Shown here: piece after piece, positions 5,014 to 5,506 of the stretch
How positions within the stretch are numbered: the stretch's first letter is position 1
Layout of the letters: every line of letters starts with the position of its first letter
Assembly (NCBI GenBank): GCA_900551645.1
Contig: URWP01000186.1
Span: forward strand, 1 to 5,506
DNA length: 5,506 nt
Direction of reading: 5' to 3'
From: an uncultured Bacteroides sp.
GTDB taxonomy: Bacteria; Bacteroidota; Bacteroidia; Bacteroidales; Bacteroidaceae
Program-made: the position numbers and the translations under genes
The notes under the pieces: generated by a model
What the model was told of the DNA's origin: nothing
Seen by the model: only the letters and a program-made list of their open reading frames with translations
The model's database searches: none

Positions 5014-5043
5014 TAGATTACGAACAGTCCAATTTGAAGTGCC

Positions 5044-5506
5044 ATGAAATACCCCATCGGAATACAGAGTTTTGAGCGCATCATCGAAGACGGATATGTC
5101 TACGTTGATAAGACCCACTTGATTTATGACCTAACCCATTCAGGAAGCATCTATTTCTTGAGCCGCCCACGCCGGTTCGGAAAGAGTCTGCTGGTATCTA
5201 CGCTGGAGAATTACTACCTGGGACGCAAAGAACTGTTCAAGGGACTGGCCATGGAAAAGCTGGAGAAGGAATGGAATGTACATCCCGTATTCCACGTGGA
5301 TTTCAACGGAGCAAACTTTACAAAGGAAGGTGTGCTGGAAACGATGCTGGAGGATTATGTAAACAAATGGGAAAAACAATATGGACTACATACAAATCGG
5401 GAACTTGAAACAGGACTTCGTTTCCGTGATGTACTCAAATCAGCCCACGAACAGACGGGGCATAGGGCTGTAGTACTTATCGACGAGTATGACAAGCCGA
5501 TACTGG
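5044..5506 (+). CDS. AAA-ATPase-like / PD-(D/E)XK family protein (3' truncated)
   Basis: The first 154 codons of a gene that runs off the window with no stop. The N-terminus MKYPIGIQSFERIIEDGYVYVDKT, followed by SRPRRFGKSLL (40-50) and VVLIDEYDKPIL (143-154), is characteristic of the AAA-ATPase-like domain found in Bacteroidales proteins that usually carry a PD-(D/E)XK nuclease-superfamily domain at the C-terminus. The Walker A motif is present as RPRRFGKS, with Gly46-Lys47-Ser48 kept and Arg where the first Gly normally sits, as is usual in this family; LIDEYD is the Walker B region. An in-frame TGA at 5035 makes the ATG at 5044 the earliest possible start. These genes are often present in many copies per genome and their role is not established. 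Whether the nuclease domain is present cannot be seen here. It is divergent from the repressor operon, with a hairpin in its leader. Confidence 0.87.
   Translation, partial: MKYPIGIQSFERIIEDGYVYVDKTHLIYDLTHSGSIYFLSRPRRFGKSLLVSTLENYYLGRKELFKGLAMEKLEKEWNVHPVFHVDFNGANFTKEGVLETMLEDYVNKWEKQYGLHTNRELETGLRFRDVLKSAHEQTGHRAVVLIDEYDKPIL

Larger units (their letters stand above)
4585..5043. other. AT-rich intergenic region between divergent genes
   Basis: About 460 bases between the repressor start and the start of the ATPase-like gene. The repressor promoter and operator occupy 4603-4640 and a candidate promoter plus hairpin occupy 4968-5013. The middle (about 4641-4940) is very AT-rich; by hand count only 13 of the 60 bases at 4741-4800 are G or C. 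Within it TAGACAGTCTA (4902-4912) is an 11-base palindrome, and TTAGAC recurs inverted at 4929-4934. Open frames crossing this stretch lack family motifs and overlap the regulatory sites, so none is called as a gene. Confidence 0.6.

Noticed and set aside
4801..5118. 105-codon open frame on the minus strand
   Set aside because: It overlaps the start of the clear ATPase-like gene and its leader hairpin; it is an antisense shadow.
1..5506. tRNA, rRNA, CRISPR array, insertion sequence or integrase
   Set aside because: No cloverleaf-like sequence, regularly spaced repeats, transposase motifs or terminal repeats with target duplications were seen by reading both strands.

Overview
The window looks like chromosome of a gut-type Bacteroidales (Bacteroides, Phocaeicola, Parabacteroides or a relative). 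The evidence is Bacteroides-type promoters (TTTG...TAnnTTTG) with few Shine-Dalgarno sequences, a BlaI-type repressor paired with an M56 peptidase that ends in a TonB C-terminal domain, an AmgK-like kinase joined to a RapZ C-terminal domain, and an AAA-ATPase-like/PD-(D/E)XK family gene of the type common in this order. The species cannot be named from this sequence.

Layout. Bases 1-1570 (+) hold a two-gene operon. The first is the 3' part of a sugar-kinase-like phosphotransferase fused to a RapZ-type C-terminal domain. It overlaps by ATGA the second gene, a MurU-like sugar-1-phosphate nucleotidyltransferase. Together they resemble the AmgK/MurU salvage route, which turns recovered MurNAc into UDP-MurNAc for peptidoglycan. 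A strong hairpin at 1578-1615 ends the operon and probably also the convergent gene. Bases 1643-2290 (-) encode a chloramphenicol-acetyltransferase-like protein. Bases 2291-2935 have no convincing gene but contain several inverted repeats, including a three-armed set (2657-2708) that could form alternative hairpins. Bases 2936-4584 (-) are a BlaI-type repressor and an M56 peptidase/TonB fusion, two bases apart. In front of them is a near-consensus Bacteroides promoter with a palindrome, TACGA-N5-TCGTA, lying between its two elements. Bases 4585-5043 are very AT-rich and non-coding. Bases 5044-5506 (+) are the start of an AAA-ATPase-like gene running off the window, preceded by a TAnnTTTG element and a 14-bp hairpin near the predicted transcript start.

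How the genes work together. The kinase/RapZ fusion and the nucleotidyltransferase should be translated together and act in sequence in the cytoplasm; the RapZ-like domain suggests amino-sugar-phosphate sensing. The repressor and M56 protein form a membrane-signal-to-repressor circuit that probably controls itself and unknown targets; a TonB-like domain sits where BlaR1 carries its penicillin sensor. Both modules touch the cell envelope, but nothing in the window links them directly. No tRNA, rRNA, CRISPR array, insertion sequence or integrase was seen.
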